A stretch of DNA of 59,449 nucleotides, from the NCBI GenBank assembly GCA_003554735.1, contig PWHE01000117.1:1-59449 (forward strand). Reading direction: 5' to 3'. A program made the translations under genes and the position numbers. The stretch is from Mollicutes bacterium (GTDB lineage Bacteria > Bacillota_I > Bacilli_A > Izemoplasmatales > Izemoplasmataceae). The number at the start of each line of letters is the position of its first letter. Position 1 is the first letter of the stretch. Shown piece by piece: positions 1 through 8,045 of the stretch. The notes under the pieces were generated by a model, which saw only the letters and a program-made list of their open reading frames with translations, was not told where the DNA came from and made no database searches.

Positions 1-9
1 AAAATAAGT

Positions 10-104
10 TATACATCCTACGCTGGCATTACCCAGATCAGGTAAGGTTTCATTCTAGTGTCAAGAATGTCTCAGCCTAGTTCTCTAAGCTCCCCTGATT
101 TTAT
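10..104 (-). promoter_or_regulatory. TPP (THI-box) riboswitch
   Basis: Read on the minus strand, this stretch carries the conserved blocks of the thiamine pyrophosphate aptamer in order: a GGGGAGC start of the lower stem, GGCTGAGA, ACCTTACCTGATCTGG and AATGCCAGCGTAGG. The match to the family consensus is near complete. The aptamer points to the left, so the thiamine-related gene it controls (biosynthesis or uptake) begins beyond base 1 and cannot be identified here. The expression platform is also off the edge. Confidence 0.95.
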
Positions 105-150
105 CGACATTTCCATTATAACATGTTTGCTTTGTTGCACAAGCAAAAGA

Positions 151-504
151 CTAATTTAAAAACGTCTGGAACTCAAGTGTGTGGCCGTCCGGGTCCTTTG
201 CGTAGAAATGATAGATTTTGAACTCGTCGTTGAGTTTCGGTTTTGAGACTTCCGCAGAACGGCTCTTGAGGTGGTTGTGCATGCGTTCGACATCAACACG
301 ACGCTCATAGACGAAGGTAATGCAGGTCGACTCGGCCATGTTTTTCGGATGGTGGGTGCAAAACCCGATTTTTCCGTGACCGTCCATGTCGAAAATCAGG
401 CATTTGCCCTGGTCGCGGTACAGTTTCAGATTGAGCACGTCGCCATAAAACTTACGTACTTCGTTCAGATCATAGGTCTTGTAAAAATGAATCACATCTT
501 TCAT
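151..504 (-). CDS. VOC-superfamily (glyoxalase/bleomycin-resistance-like) protein
   Basis: A 117-residue protein with the beta-alpha-beta-beta-beta pattern of a vicinal oxygen chelate domain. It opens with an 'IHFYKTYDLNEVRKFYGDVL' unit and ends with 'DPDGHTLEFQ', the usual metal-ligand Glu strand of the fold. The substrate cannot be told; relatives include glyoxalases, fosfomycin/bleomycin resistance proteins and dioxygenases. The ORF track starts 20 codons upstream, but a GGTGGAGG site lies 7 nt before the ATG at 504, so that start is preferred. An extended -10 (TGTTATAAT, 523-531) just upstream implies a very short leader. The gene stands alone between the riboswitch and the pdp terminator. 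Confidence 0.85.
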   Translation of the reverse strand: MKDVIHFYKTYDLNEVRKFYGDVLNLKLYRDQGKCLIFDMDGHGKIGFCTHHPKNMAESTCITFVYERRVDVERMHNHLKSRSAEVSKPKLNDEFKIYHFYAKDPDGHTLEFQTFLN

Positions 505-539
505 AGTCATCCCTCCACCTTGATTATAACAAATAAAAT

Positions 540-570
540 CGAAAGAGGTGTGAGGTAAGCACACCTCGAT
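540..570 (-). terminator. Probable terminator after pdp
   Basis: A perfect 8-bp stem GAGGTGTG/CACACCTC with a 7-nt loop lies just after the phosphorylase stop codon. On the minus strand it is followed by a modest T-rich tract. Confidence 0.6.
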
Positions 571-573
571 GCA

Positions 574-1866
574 TTATTCGATGATTTCGTAGATCAGCGG
601 GTTGTCTTCCACTGCTTCGTCTTTGATCTCAAACGCGTCAAGGACGGTGTTGACTTCTTCGTTTATGGCTTCCTTATTGGAATAGAGGTAGGCGAGTTCT
701 TCGCCTTCCTCGACATGGTCGCCGACTTTCTTGTTGAGGACGATGCCGACATCGGGGTCGATCACGGCGTCCTTGGTCGCACGTCCGGCGCCCAGGCGCA
801 TTGCGGAAAGGCCGATCGCAAGGGCATCGAGTGAATGGACGTATCCGGAGGATTCGCTTTTCACGGCGATGATGCCTTTGGTCTTGACATAGTCATTCAG
901 GTCGGGGAACACACCGCTTTGCGCTTTGACAAGGGCTTTGAACTTGTCGGACGCTTCAAGGGAAGCGATTTTTTCTTCAATCATGGTTCTCGCTTCTTTG
1001 AGCGTGTCGGTAATGCCGGCCTGATGAACCAGGTGCGCACCGATTTGGATCGAAATCTCGCTCAGGTCCTTGGGGCCGTTGCCTTGCAATGTCTGGATGG
1101 CCTCGACCACTTCGAGTTTGTTTCCAACGGCGTAACCGAGGGGTTCGGACATGTCGGTGATGAACGCGACGATCTTCTTGTCGAAGTTCTTGCCGATCTT
1201 CACCATCGTGCGCGCCAGTTCACGGGCGTCTTCGAGGGTCTTCATGAAGGCGCCTTTGCCGATCTTGACATCGAGGACGATGACATCGGCGCCGCTGGCG
1301 AGCTTCTTGCTCATGATCGACGCGGCGATCAAGGGGATGCTCGGAACGGTTCCGGTGACATCGCGCAAGGCATAAAGTTCCTTGTCCGCCGGCGCGAGTG
1401 AGCTTGTTTGACCGGCAACCGCCAGATTGATATCGTTGACCTGCTTGATGAACGCTTCGCTGGAGAGCGAGATATCGAATCCTTCAATGCTTTCAAGCTT
1501 GTCCAGTGTGCCGCCGGTATGACCGAGGCCACGGCCGGAAAGCTTGGCGAACTTAGCGCCGCATGCGGCCACAAGCGGGCCCAGTACGAGGGTGGTCTTA
1601 TCGCCCACGCCGCCGGTTGAGTGTTTGTCGACTTTAATGCCGTCGATGCTCGAAAGATCGATGATATCGCCGCTATGGAGTACGGCATTGGTGAAATGCG
1701 TCACTTCCTCATCGTTCATGGAGTTGTAATAGATCGCCATCAGAAGCGAGCTCATCTGATAGTCCGGGATGTCGCCTTTGGTATAACCCTGGACAAAGAA
1801 GTCGATTTCCTCTTTGCTCAGGGGATGATTGTCGCGTTTCTTTTCAATAATGTCTACCATTCTCAT
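574..1866 (-). CDS. pdp: Pyrimidine-nucleoside (thymidine/uridine) phosphorylase
   Basis: This enzyme splits thymidine, deoxyuridine or uridine with phosphate to give the free base and (deoxy)ribose-1-phosphate in the cytosol. The 430-residue length is that of the family. The signature 'KHSTGGVGDKTTL' phosphate-binding loop is intact near residue 80, and the N-terminal helical domain 'MRMVDIIEKKRDNHPLS' is typical. The ATG at 1866 is chosen because GAGGAG sits 8 nt before it; the upstream GTG of the ORF track has no room for a Shine-Dalgarno site. Its product, deoxyribose-1-phosphate, is the substrate of the phosphopentomutase DeoB encoded at 35.4 kb, and DeoC at 11.3 kb completes the route. 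The gene appears monocistronic. Confidence 0.95.
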   Translation of the reverse strand: MRMVDIIEKKRDNHPLSKEEIDFFVQGYTKGDIPDYQMSSLLMAIYYNSMNDEEVTHFTNAVLHSGDIIDLSSIDGIKVDKHSTGGVGDKTTLVLGPLVAACGAKFAKLSGRGLGHTGGTLDKLESIEGFDISLSSEAFIKQVNDINLAVAGQTSSLAPADKELYALRDVTGTVPSIPLIAASIMSKKLASGADVIVLDVKIGKGAFMKTLEDARELARTMVKIGKNFDKKIVAFITDMSEPLGYAVGNKLEVVEAIQTLQGNGPKDLSEISIQIGAHLVHQAGITDTLKEARTMIEEKIASLEASDKFKALVKAQSGVFPDLNDYVKTKGIIAVKSESSGYVHSLDALAIGLSAMRLGAGRATKDAVIDPDVGIVLNKKVGDHVEEGEELAYLYSNKEAINEEVNTVLDAFEIKDEAVEDNPLIYEIIE

Positions 1867-1937
1867 GGTTTTCACTCCTCATTAAGTCATAGTATCGTAA
1901 TAACATGCCATTTTAACATATTCGCGTCGCTTTGGCA

Positions 1938-2762
1938 CTATTTGCTGTCGATTTCACGGAAATGTTCGATCTGTTTTTCAATCATGGCGCGCACATGGCG
2001 TGAGAGTTCCTGGGTGTTCATGTGCTGATAGTCCTCATAATGCATGACAGGATGGAAATGGATGTATACGTGCTGTCTCAAAAACGGCCAGCCCTTCCAG
2101 GTGTTGCAGAAATTGTAGATGGTGGTCACAAGGATCGGGGCTTTCGGTTTGGTCGCGAGTTTGAAGGCACCCGGTTTGAAATCACGCATCGTGTTGCTTT
2201 TGCTGCGTGTGCCTTCAGGATAGATGACCACCGGAACATCGCGTTTGTACTGTTTGATGGCCTTGATGATGGCTTCGATGGCGCTCCTGTCTGTGAGGCG
2301 GTCGATCGGGACATTGCCAAGGATGCCCACAAGCCGGCCGAGGACGGGCCAGCGAAACAGTGACTTTTTGGCGACGAAAATCAGGGGTTGTTCGGGAACG
2401 AACGGCTTGACTGCGATGATGTCATAGTTCGTCTGATGGTTCCCGACCATCACGAAGGGTTCGTTTTGCGGAATGTTCTCAAGACCGCTCGCATGGATTT
2501 TGAGGCGAAGGGCGCGTATCACAAAACGCATGATGCTGTTGACCACTTTGTGGTTGCGCATGTTCTTGGTCTGATCGCCCTTTTGGAAGCGGCCATAAAG
2601 GCTCATGAAGATGAGCAACAGCGCAAACGTGCTCGCAAACGCCAACACAACGGCCGCAATCCAAAGCGCCAAGGCGATTGGTTCCAGTGTGAAGCCGCCG
2701 AACAAAAAGGCGTAGGTAACGGTGAGAATGAACCAGACAATGCTAAAGAGTGCGGTGATCAT
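1938..2762 (-). CDS. plsC: 1-acyl-sn-glycerol-3-phosphate acyltransferase (PlsC-like)
   Basis: Predicted to acylate lysophosphatidic acid to phosphatidic acid at the inner face of the membrane. Two hydrophobic segments occupy about residues 3-60. The acyltransferase motifs follow: 'NHQTNYD' (the H-x4-D catalytic pair) and 'YPEGTRSKS' (glycerol-phosphate binding). Length is 274 residues from the ATG at 2762; the 16-codon upstream extension lies inside folA and lacks a ribosome site. The start overlaps the end of folA by 20 nt, so thyA-folA-plsC are probably cotranscribed and translationally coupled, a grouping of convenience rather than of pathway. Confidence 0.93.
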   Translation of the reverse strand: MITALFSIVWFILTVTYAFLFGGFTLEPIALALWIAAVVLAFASTFALLLIFMSLYGRFQKGDQTKNMRNHKVVNSIMRFVIRALRLKIHASGLENIPQNEPFVMVGNHQTNYDIIAVKPFVPEQPLIFVAKKSLFRWPVLGRLVGILGNVPIDRLTDRSAIEAIIKAIKQYKRDVPVVIYPEGTRSKSNTMRDFKPGAFKLATKPKAPILVTTIYNFCNTWKGWPFLRQHVYIHFHPVMHYEDYQHMNTQELSRHVRAMIEKQIEHFREIDSK

Positions 2763-3240
2763 AGTCGGTCCCCTTTCGTAAGTAGGTGGCGAATGTGAGG
2801 GGCGGGTCATCCGCTTTGTTCACCAGACGGTATTGCGAGTAGTCCACTTCCGGGAAAAAGGTGTCACCCTCATATTCACCGTCCACATGCGTGATATAAA
2901 GTACGTCGGCATATGGCAAGGCCGCCTCGTAGACCTGACGGCCGCCGATGATGAAAAGCCGGTGGTCTTTCGGAATGGTTTTGAGGTAGCTCTTAAGATC
3001 GTGAATGACGCGTGCGCCCTTGAAAGTGCGCTTTTGCGTGGTGAGCACGATGTTGTCCCGGTTGGGCAATGGTTTTCCGAGGGACGCCACAATCGATTCA
3101 TACGTCTTTCTTCCCATGACTACCGTGTGATTAAGTGTCTTTTGTTTGAAGTGCTTCAAATCTTTAGGGAAATGCCAGGGCAGGGCGTTGTCTTTACCGA
3201 TCAGCCCTTTTTTGTCCATGGCCACAATCAATGCGATCAT
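2743..3240 (-). CDS. folA: Dihydrofolate reductase
   Basis: Reduces dihydrofolate to tetrahydrofolate with NADPH, regenerating the folate oxidised by thymidylate synthase. The 165-residue protein shows '[22 protein letters not shown]', the substrate-binding 'FPKDLKHFK' with the catalytic Asp, 'VVMGRKTYESI' for NADPH binding and 'FIIGGRQVY'. Its ATG shares one base with the thyA stop (TGATG), indicating tight coupling with thyA. Confidence 0.97.
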   Translation of the reverse strand: MIALIVAMDKKGLIGKDNALPWHFPKDLKHFKQKTLNHTVVMGRKTYESIVASLGKPLPNRDNIVLTTQKRTFKGARVIHDLKSYLKTIPKDHRLFIIGGRQVYEAALPYADVLYITHVDGEYEGDTFFPEVDYSQYRLVNKADDPPLTFATYLRKGTDYDHRTL

Positions 3241-4118
3241 CAGACGCTCACCTTCCCTTTGATATGCGGATGATGTAGATAGTTCTCCAGTGTGAAATCG
3301 TCATACGTCATCGCGAAAATGTCCTTTTTATCCGGGTTGATCCGCATGGTGGGTAGCGGATAGGGTTCGCGTGCGAGTTGTTTTTTGACTTGCTCGATGT
3401 GGTTGTTATAGATGTGCGCATCGCCCATCGTGTGCACGAAATCCCCGACTTCGAGATCCAGGTGTCTGGCGATCATCATGGTCAAAAGCGCATAGGAGGC
3501 AATGTTGAAAGGGACCCCCAGGAATGCGTCGGCACTGCGCTGATAGAGTTGGGATGAAAGTTTCCCGTCATTGATATAAAACTGCACCATCATATGACAG
3601 GGCGGTAGGGCCATCTCATCAAGCAACGGCGCATTCCAGCTGTTGATGACCAACCGTCTTGAATGGGGCGTCTTTTTCATCATGTCGATGACATCTTTCA
3701 GCTGGTCGACCACTTTTCCGTTGCCTTCGAAAGCGCGCCACTGTTTCCCGTAAACCGGTCCGAGATCGCCCCATTTTTCCGCAAAGCCAGGATCGGTGTT
3801 GATGCGTTCGATGAACGCTTTCATCGTCTCCCCCTGGTAGGCGTCGCTTTGCTTATATTTCTGAAAGGGCCACTCGTTCCAGATTCGCACACCGTTTTGG
3901 GTGAGATAACGAATGTTCGTGTCGCCTTTTATGAACCATAGAAGCTCGTGAATGACACTTTTCACATGCACTTTTTTGGTTGTCACGAGCGGAAACCCTG
4001 CACTCAAATCGAAGCGCATCTGATAGCCGAATGTGGAGATGGTTCCGGTTGATGTGCGATCGGACTTCGGGGTTCCGTTTTCAAGGATATGTCTCAAAAA
4101 ATCCAGATACTGTTTCAT
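3240..4118 (-). CDS. thyA: Thymidylate synthase (ThyA type)
   Basis: Methylates dUMP to dTMP using methylenetetrahydrofolate. The catalytic cysteine lies in '[11 protein letters not shown]' (about residue 174), with '[18 protein letters not shown]' near the N-terminus and '[18 protein letters not shown]' for nucleotide binding. Length is 292 residues from the ATG at 4118, which has AGGTG 6 nt upstream; the track's GTG start overlaps that site. An extended -10 (TGATATAAT) is visible just upstream, near 4138-4146. First gene of thyA-folA-plsC. Confidence 0.97.
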   Translation of the reverse strand: MKQYLDFLRHILENGTPKSDRTSTGTISTFGYQMRFDLSAGFPLVTTKKVHVKSVIHELLWFIKGDTNIRYLTQNGVRIWNEWPFQKYKQSDAYQGETMKAFIERINTDPGFAEKWGDLGPVYGKQWRAFEGNGKVVDQLKDVIDMMKKTPHSRRLVINSWNAPLLDEMALPPCHMMVQFYINDGKLSSQLYQRSADAFLGVPFNIASYALLTMMIARHLDLEVGDFVHTMGDAHIYNNHIEQVKKQLAREPYPLPTMRINPDKKDIFAMTYDDFTLENYLHHPHIKGKVSV

Positions 4119-4157
4119 TTCGCTCACCTCGTAATGGTATTATATCATACGTGCCAA

Positions 4158-4186
4158 GAAAAAACGCCCTTTGAAGGCGTTTTTAT
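4158..4186 (-). terminator. Rho-independent terminator after ssb
   Basis: ACGCC...GGCGT stem with A- and T-tracts on the two sides. It can work in both directions but is placed to end ssb transcription before the thyA promoter. Confidence 0.85.
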
Positions 4187-4222
4187 AAGAGGGGTTCCAC
4201 ACGTATGTGGGGGGCGGGGATG

Positions 4223-4549
4223 CTAGTTCTTTGTGTTGATGAAGGTAATTTTCTCGGCGATGACTTCAGGATAGGAAAACGACTTTTCCGCATCAATTTC
4301 ATAGTAGCGCTGCGCAAGTCGCGCCTTCACACCGATGGTTGAGCCTTTTTTGCAGTACTGGACCGTATTCTCCGCAATGCCGCTCCAAAGCGTACAGCGG
4401 ATGAAATCCGTTTCATACGTCCCGGTCTCCTGACTCTTGAAACTTCGCTGCAACGCCAGTGTGATGGTCGTGACTTTCTTTCCGTCGTCGGTGGTCCTGA
4501 GTTCCGGATCATAGACGAGCCTTCCAACCAAAATGACTTGATTTACCAT
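4223..4549 (-). CDS. ssb: Short single-stranded DNA-binding protein
   Basis: An OB-fold SSB: 'MVNQVILVGRLVYDPELR' start, 'ITLALQRSF', 'DFIRCTLW' and 'GVKARLAQRYYE'. At 108 residues it contains only the DNA-binding domain and ends at 'ITFINTKN'. The Gly/Gln-rich linker and the acidic DDDIPF-type tip that recruits repair and replication partners are absent. In this it resembles B. subtilis SsbB (a competence-associated paralogue) more than the essential SsbA. It is also not beside rpsF/rpsR. The ATG at 4549 follows AAGGAGG. A full-length essential SSB is expected elsewhere in the genome. Confidence 0.9.
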   Translation of the reverse strand: MVNQVILVGRLVYDPELRTTDDGKKVTTITLALQRSFKSQETGTYETDFIRCTLWSGIAENTVQYCKKGSTIGVKARLAQRYYEIDAEKSFSYPEVIAEKITFINTKN

Positions 4550-4664
4550 ATCTTCCTCCTTCTTTGTGTACAGTCTACCGCGTTTTTGGTGGAACGTCAT
4601 GGTGCGCTAATTCAGGGTTTGGGACGGTTTATGAGGTTGATTTATCCATTACGGCCGAAAAAGA

Positions 4665-4696
4665 CAAAAAAAAGACCGCTCAGGGTCTTTTTTCGG
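4665..4696. terminator. Bidirectional terminator
   Basis: AAAAAAAGACC-gctcag-GGTCTTTTTT, a stem flanked by A and T tracts, ends the gene at 4732-5571 on the minus strand. Confidence 0.85.
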
Positions 4697-4731
4697 AAGA
4701 TTTCGTCAAATCGACATGATAACGCAGACTT

Positions 4732-5571
4732 TCAGGATTGTGTGAAAATATCGTTGACGTGACGAATCTCGTCGATCAGGCGGTGAATGATGCGGGCATC
4801 TTCGGTAAAGCGCTGGAGCTGTTTTTTGTTCAAGGGACGGAAAAACTTAAGAGCGAACGTATTTTCATGGTCGTTGAATGATATGAAGAACTTGTTGCCC
4901 ACGAAAGAGAAATCGATGGTGTCGCGATGCAGTTCGTCCAGTTCTTTGAAAAGTGCCACGGTTGTGTCTGTGAACATGCGTTTGTTGCAGGGTTCCGATG
5001 TCGTATAGAGGGTGAACCGGTCGTTGAACAATGCGCTCAAAGCGGCCGATTTCATGAAGCGTTTGTCGGGAAGCGGTTCGAAGTACTGCAAGCCCATACA
5101 GTCGCAGGCGAACGGCTGGTTGAACTCGAAAATGAATATGCGCCCCGAAAAGATAGGCTTTTTTTGATTATCGCCGTCATAAAGCATAACATCGCTCGAA
5201 AGAAACGGGACGGTGTTGAGCGTTCCGGTGATGAGCCCTTCGGATTGATACGCTTCGCTAAGCGGCAGGAAGCCCGAGTTGTTGATCTGATAACGCGAAA
5301 GGCCGACACGGGGGTGATAGTTTCCCCCTTTCATCCAGTCTTCGAGAAGGTTGCTGATGAACGCTTCTTTGAAATTTTCCTTGACGTGTGAGAAATTGGA
5401 GGCGCCGAAAAAAATCATGAGCAGTCCGAAAACGGCACCGATACTGCTTAAAAGAAGCCATTCGTCAAGCGAATAGACCCCACCGGACACGATGACGATG
5501 AGCACACCAAAGGTTATGGTGAGCTCAGCAGTCAGTTTTTGTCTGTAAAGTTTTCGTATTTCTTCGTTCAT
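4732..5571 (-). CDS. DUF3137-like membrane protein of unknown function
   Basis: A 279-residue protein with two adjacent hydrophobic helices near the N-terminus ('LTITFGVLIVIVSGGVY' and 'LLLSSIGAVFGLLMIFFG', about residues 15-57) and a soluble remainder of about 220 residues. The layout and the 'DRFTLYTTSEPCNKRMF' segment remind me of DUF3137 proteins, whose role is unknown; this assignment is from memory. The soluble part is presumably cytoplasmic. It is a single gene with its own terminator, 21 nt downstream of the gdpD-like gene, so it may be cotranscribed with it. Confidence 0.6.
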   Translation of the reverse strand: MNEEIRKLYRQKLTAELTITFGVLIVIVSGGVYSLDEWLLLSSIGAVFGLLMIFFGASNFSHVKENFKEAFISNLLEDWMKGGNYHPRVGLSRYQINNSGFLPLSEAYQSEGLITGTLNTVPFLSSDVMLYDGDNQKKPIFSGRIFIFEFNQPFACDCMGLQYFEPLPDKRFMKSAALSALFNDRFTLYTTSEPCNKRMFTDTTVALFKELDELHRDTIDFSFVGNKFFISFNDHENTFALKFFRPLNKKQLQRFTEDARIIHRLIDEIRHVNDIFTQS

Positions 5572-5592
5572 GGTTGTCTCCTAAACGTGGCA

Positions 5593-7419
5593 TCATTCAC
5601 TGAAAAGCATCCGCATGAGATTGGAGAACCTTGGGTTCGCGTATTTGTCATAGACGACTTCCCTGGCGAGGATCGGATCATCGGTGATGATGCCATCGAC
5701 GCCGATGTCGCGGATATTGCGGAGGTTCGTCTGTGAGTTCACAGTCCAGACATAGACATCCTTGCCAGCCGAACGGATGGCATCGGCATAGCGCGGATTC
5801 TCCATCAGAATGTATTTGTTGAAACCATAGGCATCGACATGGTCAATGTCGATGAGCGCATTGATCGAGCCGTAAAAACTGATTACAAGATAAAGCGTTT
5901 CGATGTCTTCGTTGAGCTCTTTGACTTGTTTTAACTGGTCTGAAGAGAAGGTCAGGATTTTGACATCGTCCACCATGTCGAGTCGTTCAACGGTTTCCAC
6001 CGTAATCTCTACCATCTCGCGAGAGTAATCCTTGAGGTCGATATAGGCCTTCGCATGGCCGTTGATGGCGTTGAGCGCCTCTTCGAGCGTCGGGATGGGC
6101 TCGCCCTCAAACTCATCGGAGAACCAGCTGCCCGCATCGAGTTCCCGGATTTCTTCATAGGTCATGTCCGCAACCCTGCGGTTGAGCGGATCGTCGGTCG
6201 TCCGTCCGGTGCGGGTATCGTGCATCAGCACAGGGACGTTGTCGGATGTCAAAAGCACATCGAACTCGACCGCGTCGGAATTTTCCTCAATGGCAAGCTC
6301 GATGGCCGCCATGGTGTTTTCAGGCGCGCGCAGTGATGACCCGCGGTGTGCCACGATATCCGGGGCATTGAAATAATCGAGGCCGCCCCTTCTTTGCACG
6401 GCCGCGTACACCGTCGTCCCATTTAAAATCAGCGCGATCGCGAGCCCCAAAGCCACAGCGGGCTTAATAAATCGTGAAGAAAGGAACTTGAACGGTTTGG
6501 CCTCTGTTTCGGGCAGAGTGTCCATTTCATTTTCGGGCGTCTTTTCATGGTACCATTCGCTCATCCAGGCATAATTGACCGGCAGCAATATGAAACTCGC
6601 CACCAGCGCGACGCCGACATACACGGTATAAAGAACGGTCAGCAACGCACCAAGAAGAACCGTCTGGCCTCTGGTGATGAAGATGAAACCGGCGATTAAA
6701 AGCATGATGAGCAGATATATGGCATAAAAAATCAGATTGAGCAGAACATTAAGGACGATAAAGTCCACAATGATGCCTCCACGGTTGCCCTTCAATAGGC
6801 TCCGGACTCTACGATATGCTTTTTTGAGCGGTTTGTTTTCGAGGGTGAAAACGTTCATGGAGAAAATGTTTTCGACAAACACGATGAACAATGCCAAAGA
6901 AAGCGAGACCGAAACCACGATGAACAGGGTTTCCGCAAAGATGTTGTCGGTGATAAACTGCGGGATCGCCAGCGTCGAAGCGATTCCGCTTACGTGCGCA
7001 AGATTGACGGTGATGAAAAACACTAACGCAAGCAGGACAAAAAGGATGTGGAACCGTTTGACTTTCCTTGGCAATTTCCTGAGTGCGATGCGCATCAGTT
7101 CACGTAAGGTGACATTGCGCTCACTTCTGGAAAACCGGAAGAGCAGTGACAGGACCACCATCTCGAAGGCGACATACACGCCGAGGATGAAAAGCATGAC
7201 GAAAAGGATCAGGATGGTCGTGGGTCGCTGCAGGTAATCGATCATGAGCGCATTTGTAATATAGCGGTACCCCGATAGCCTGATGGACAAAAAGAAAAGC
7301 CCGCCGAGTACCGGAAATATCAAAAGCACGCCGATGATGCGGTAGATGGCTTCAAAAGCCACAAGCGTCTTGAAATTGTTTCGAATGAGCAAATAGGTTT
7401 CCTTGAATCTGTTACGCAT
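5593..7419 (-). CDS. Glycerophosphodiester phosphodiesterase with N-terminal membrane domain
   Basis: Two-part protein of 608 residues. The first 340 or so hold about eight hydrophobic helices, matching the glycerophosphodiesterase-associated membrane domain seen in Firmicutes. The rest is a GDPD TIM barrel beginning 'DIVAHRGSSLRAPENT', with the acidic metal ligands in 'DAVEFDVLLTSD', the catalytic His in 'PVLMHD', and 'AYIDLKD' later. It should hydrolyse glycerophosphodiesters, giving glycerol-3-phosphate and an alcohol; by the family's topology the catalytic domain probably faces outward, although I cannot prove this. An extended -10 (TGTTATAAT) lies near 7446-7454. Confidence 0.92.
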   Translation of the reverse strand: MRNRFKETYLLIRNNFKTLVAFEAIYRIIGVLLIFPVLGGLFFLSIRLSGYRYITNALMIDYLQRPTTILILFVMLFILGVYVAFEMVVLSLLFRFSRSERNVTLRELMRIALRKLPRKVKRFHILFVLLALVFFITVNLAHVSGIASTLAIPQFITDNIFAETLFIVVSVSLSLALFIVFVENIFSMNVFTLENKPLKKAYRRVRSLLKGNRGGIIVDFIVLNVLLNLIFYAIYLLIMLLIAGFIFITRGQTVLLGALLTVLYTVYVGVALVASFILLPVNYAWMSEWYHEKTPENEMDTLPETEAKPFKFLSSRFIKPAVALGLAIALILNGTTVYAAVQRRGGLDYFNAPDIVAHRGSSLRAPENTMAAIELAIEENSDAVEFDVLLTSDNVPVLMHDTRTGRTTDDPLNRRVADMTYEEIRELDAGSWFSDEFEGEPIPTLEEALNAINGHAKAYIDLKDYSREMVEITVETVERLDMVDDVKILTFSSDQLKQVKELNEDIETLYLVISFYGSINALIDIDHVDAYGFNKYILMENPRYADAIRSAGKDVYVWTVNSQTNLRNIRDIGVDGIITDDPILAREVVYDKYANPRFSNLMRMLFSE

Positions 7420-7483
7420 AATATCAGCCTTTCATATGTTACTTCCATTATAACAAATGGGATGGCCCATTGAAACAAAGTGC

Positions 7484-7516
7484 ATAAAAAAGGCATCCCC
7501 GCAGGATGCCTTCATG
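7484..7516 (-). terminator. Rho-independent terminator after dps
   Basis: AAGGCATCC-ccgc-AGGATGCCTT hairpin. The minus-strand T-tract follows at 7486-7490. Confidence 0.88.
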
Positions 7517-7529
7517 CATTTTTCGTCGG

Positions 7530-7973
7530 TTATTTGAGCGCTTGTTTGATGAACCAGATGTGCTTGTCGTAATCCTGGACAATGTCTTCAAGCATCGCGA
7601 CGGTCGCGAAATCGTCGTCCTCGTCCGCTTTGTTGCGGGCATCGGCGATGAGACCTCTCAAGTACTCGAGCGTATCGCGAAGATGCTCATAGGTTTCATG
7701 GATGGTATAGTCCCTGTTTTCAAGCTCTTCGATTTTTGTACGCTCAAGATAGGCTTTCGCGCTCGCTGGAGGGAACTCACCGAGCATTTTCACGCGTTCG
7801 GCGACCTCGTCGTAATTCTCATTGAGCATGTCGTAGAGCTCTTCAGCATATTCGTGAACCTCTTTGAAACGTTCTCCCGGTTCACCGATCACATTCCAGT
7901 GAAGGTTATGGAACTTGACAAACGCAATGGATAAATCGGCGACAAGCTGGTTCAGTAGATCAATCTTGCTCAT
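7530..7973 (-). CDS. dps: Dps/ferritin-like DNA-binding iron-storage protein
   Basis: Dodecameric mini-ferritin that oxidises and stores iron with peroxide. The 147-residue four-helix protein has the family pattern 'LNQLVADLSIAFVKFHNLHWNV' containing the ferroxidase His of the HW motif, followed by 'FKEVHEYAEELYDMLNENYDEVAERV' with further Asp/Glu ligands. The ATG has AAGGAGG 8 nt upstream. Transcription should start from the promoter at 8008-8036, whose spacer is filled by a Fur/PerR-like palindrome. That fits peroxide or metal control as known for mrgA/dps genes of Gram-positive bacteria. Confidence 0.93.
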   Translation of the reverse strand: MSKIDLLNQLVADLSIAFVKFHNLHWNVIGEPGERFKEVHEYAEELYDMLNENYDEVAERVKMLGEFPPASAKAYLERTKIEELENRDYTIHETYEHLRDTLEYLRGLIADARNKADEDDDFATVAMLEDIVQDYDKHIWFIKQALK

Positions 7974-8007
7974 TATGATTCCTCCTTGTGAATTTGTTTA
8001 CAGTTCC

Positions 8008-8036
8008 ATTATAATGTAATCATTACAGTTTTGCAA
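8008..8036 (-). promoter_or_regulatory. dps promoter with Fur/PerR-like operator in the spacer
   Basis: On the minus strand TTGCAA (8036-8031) and TATAAT (8013-8008) are spaced by exactly 17 nt. The spacer contains the perfect palindrome TGTAAT-n-ATTACA (8015-8027), the 6-1-6 layout of Fur-family boxes. A repressor bound here would block both hexamers. Confidence 0.75.
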
Positions 8037-8045
8037 CCGTTACAC

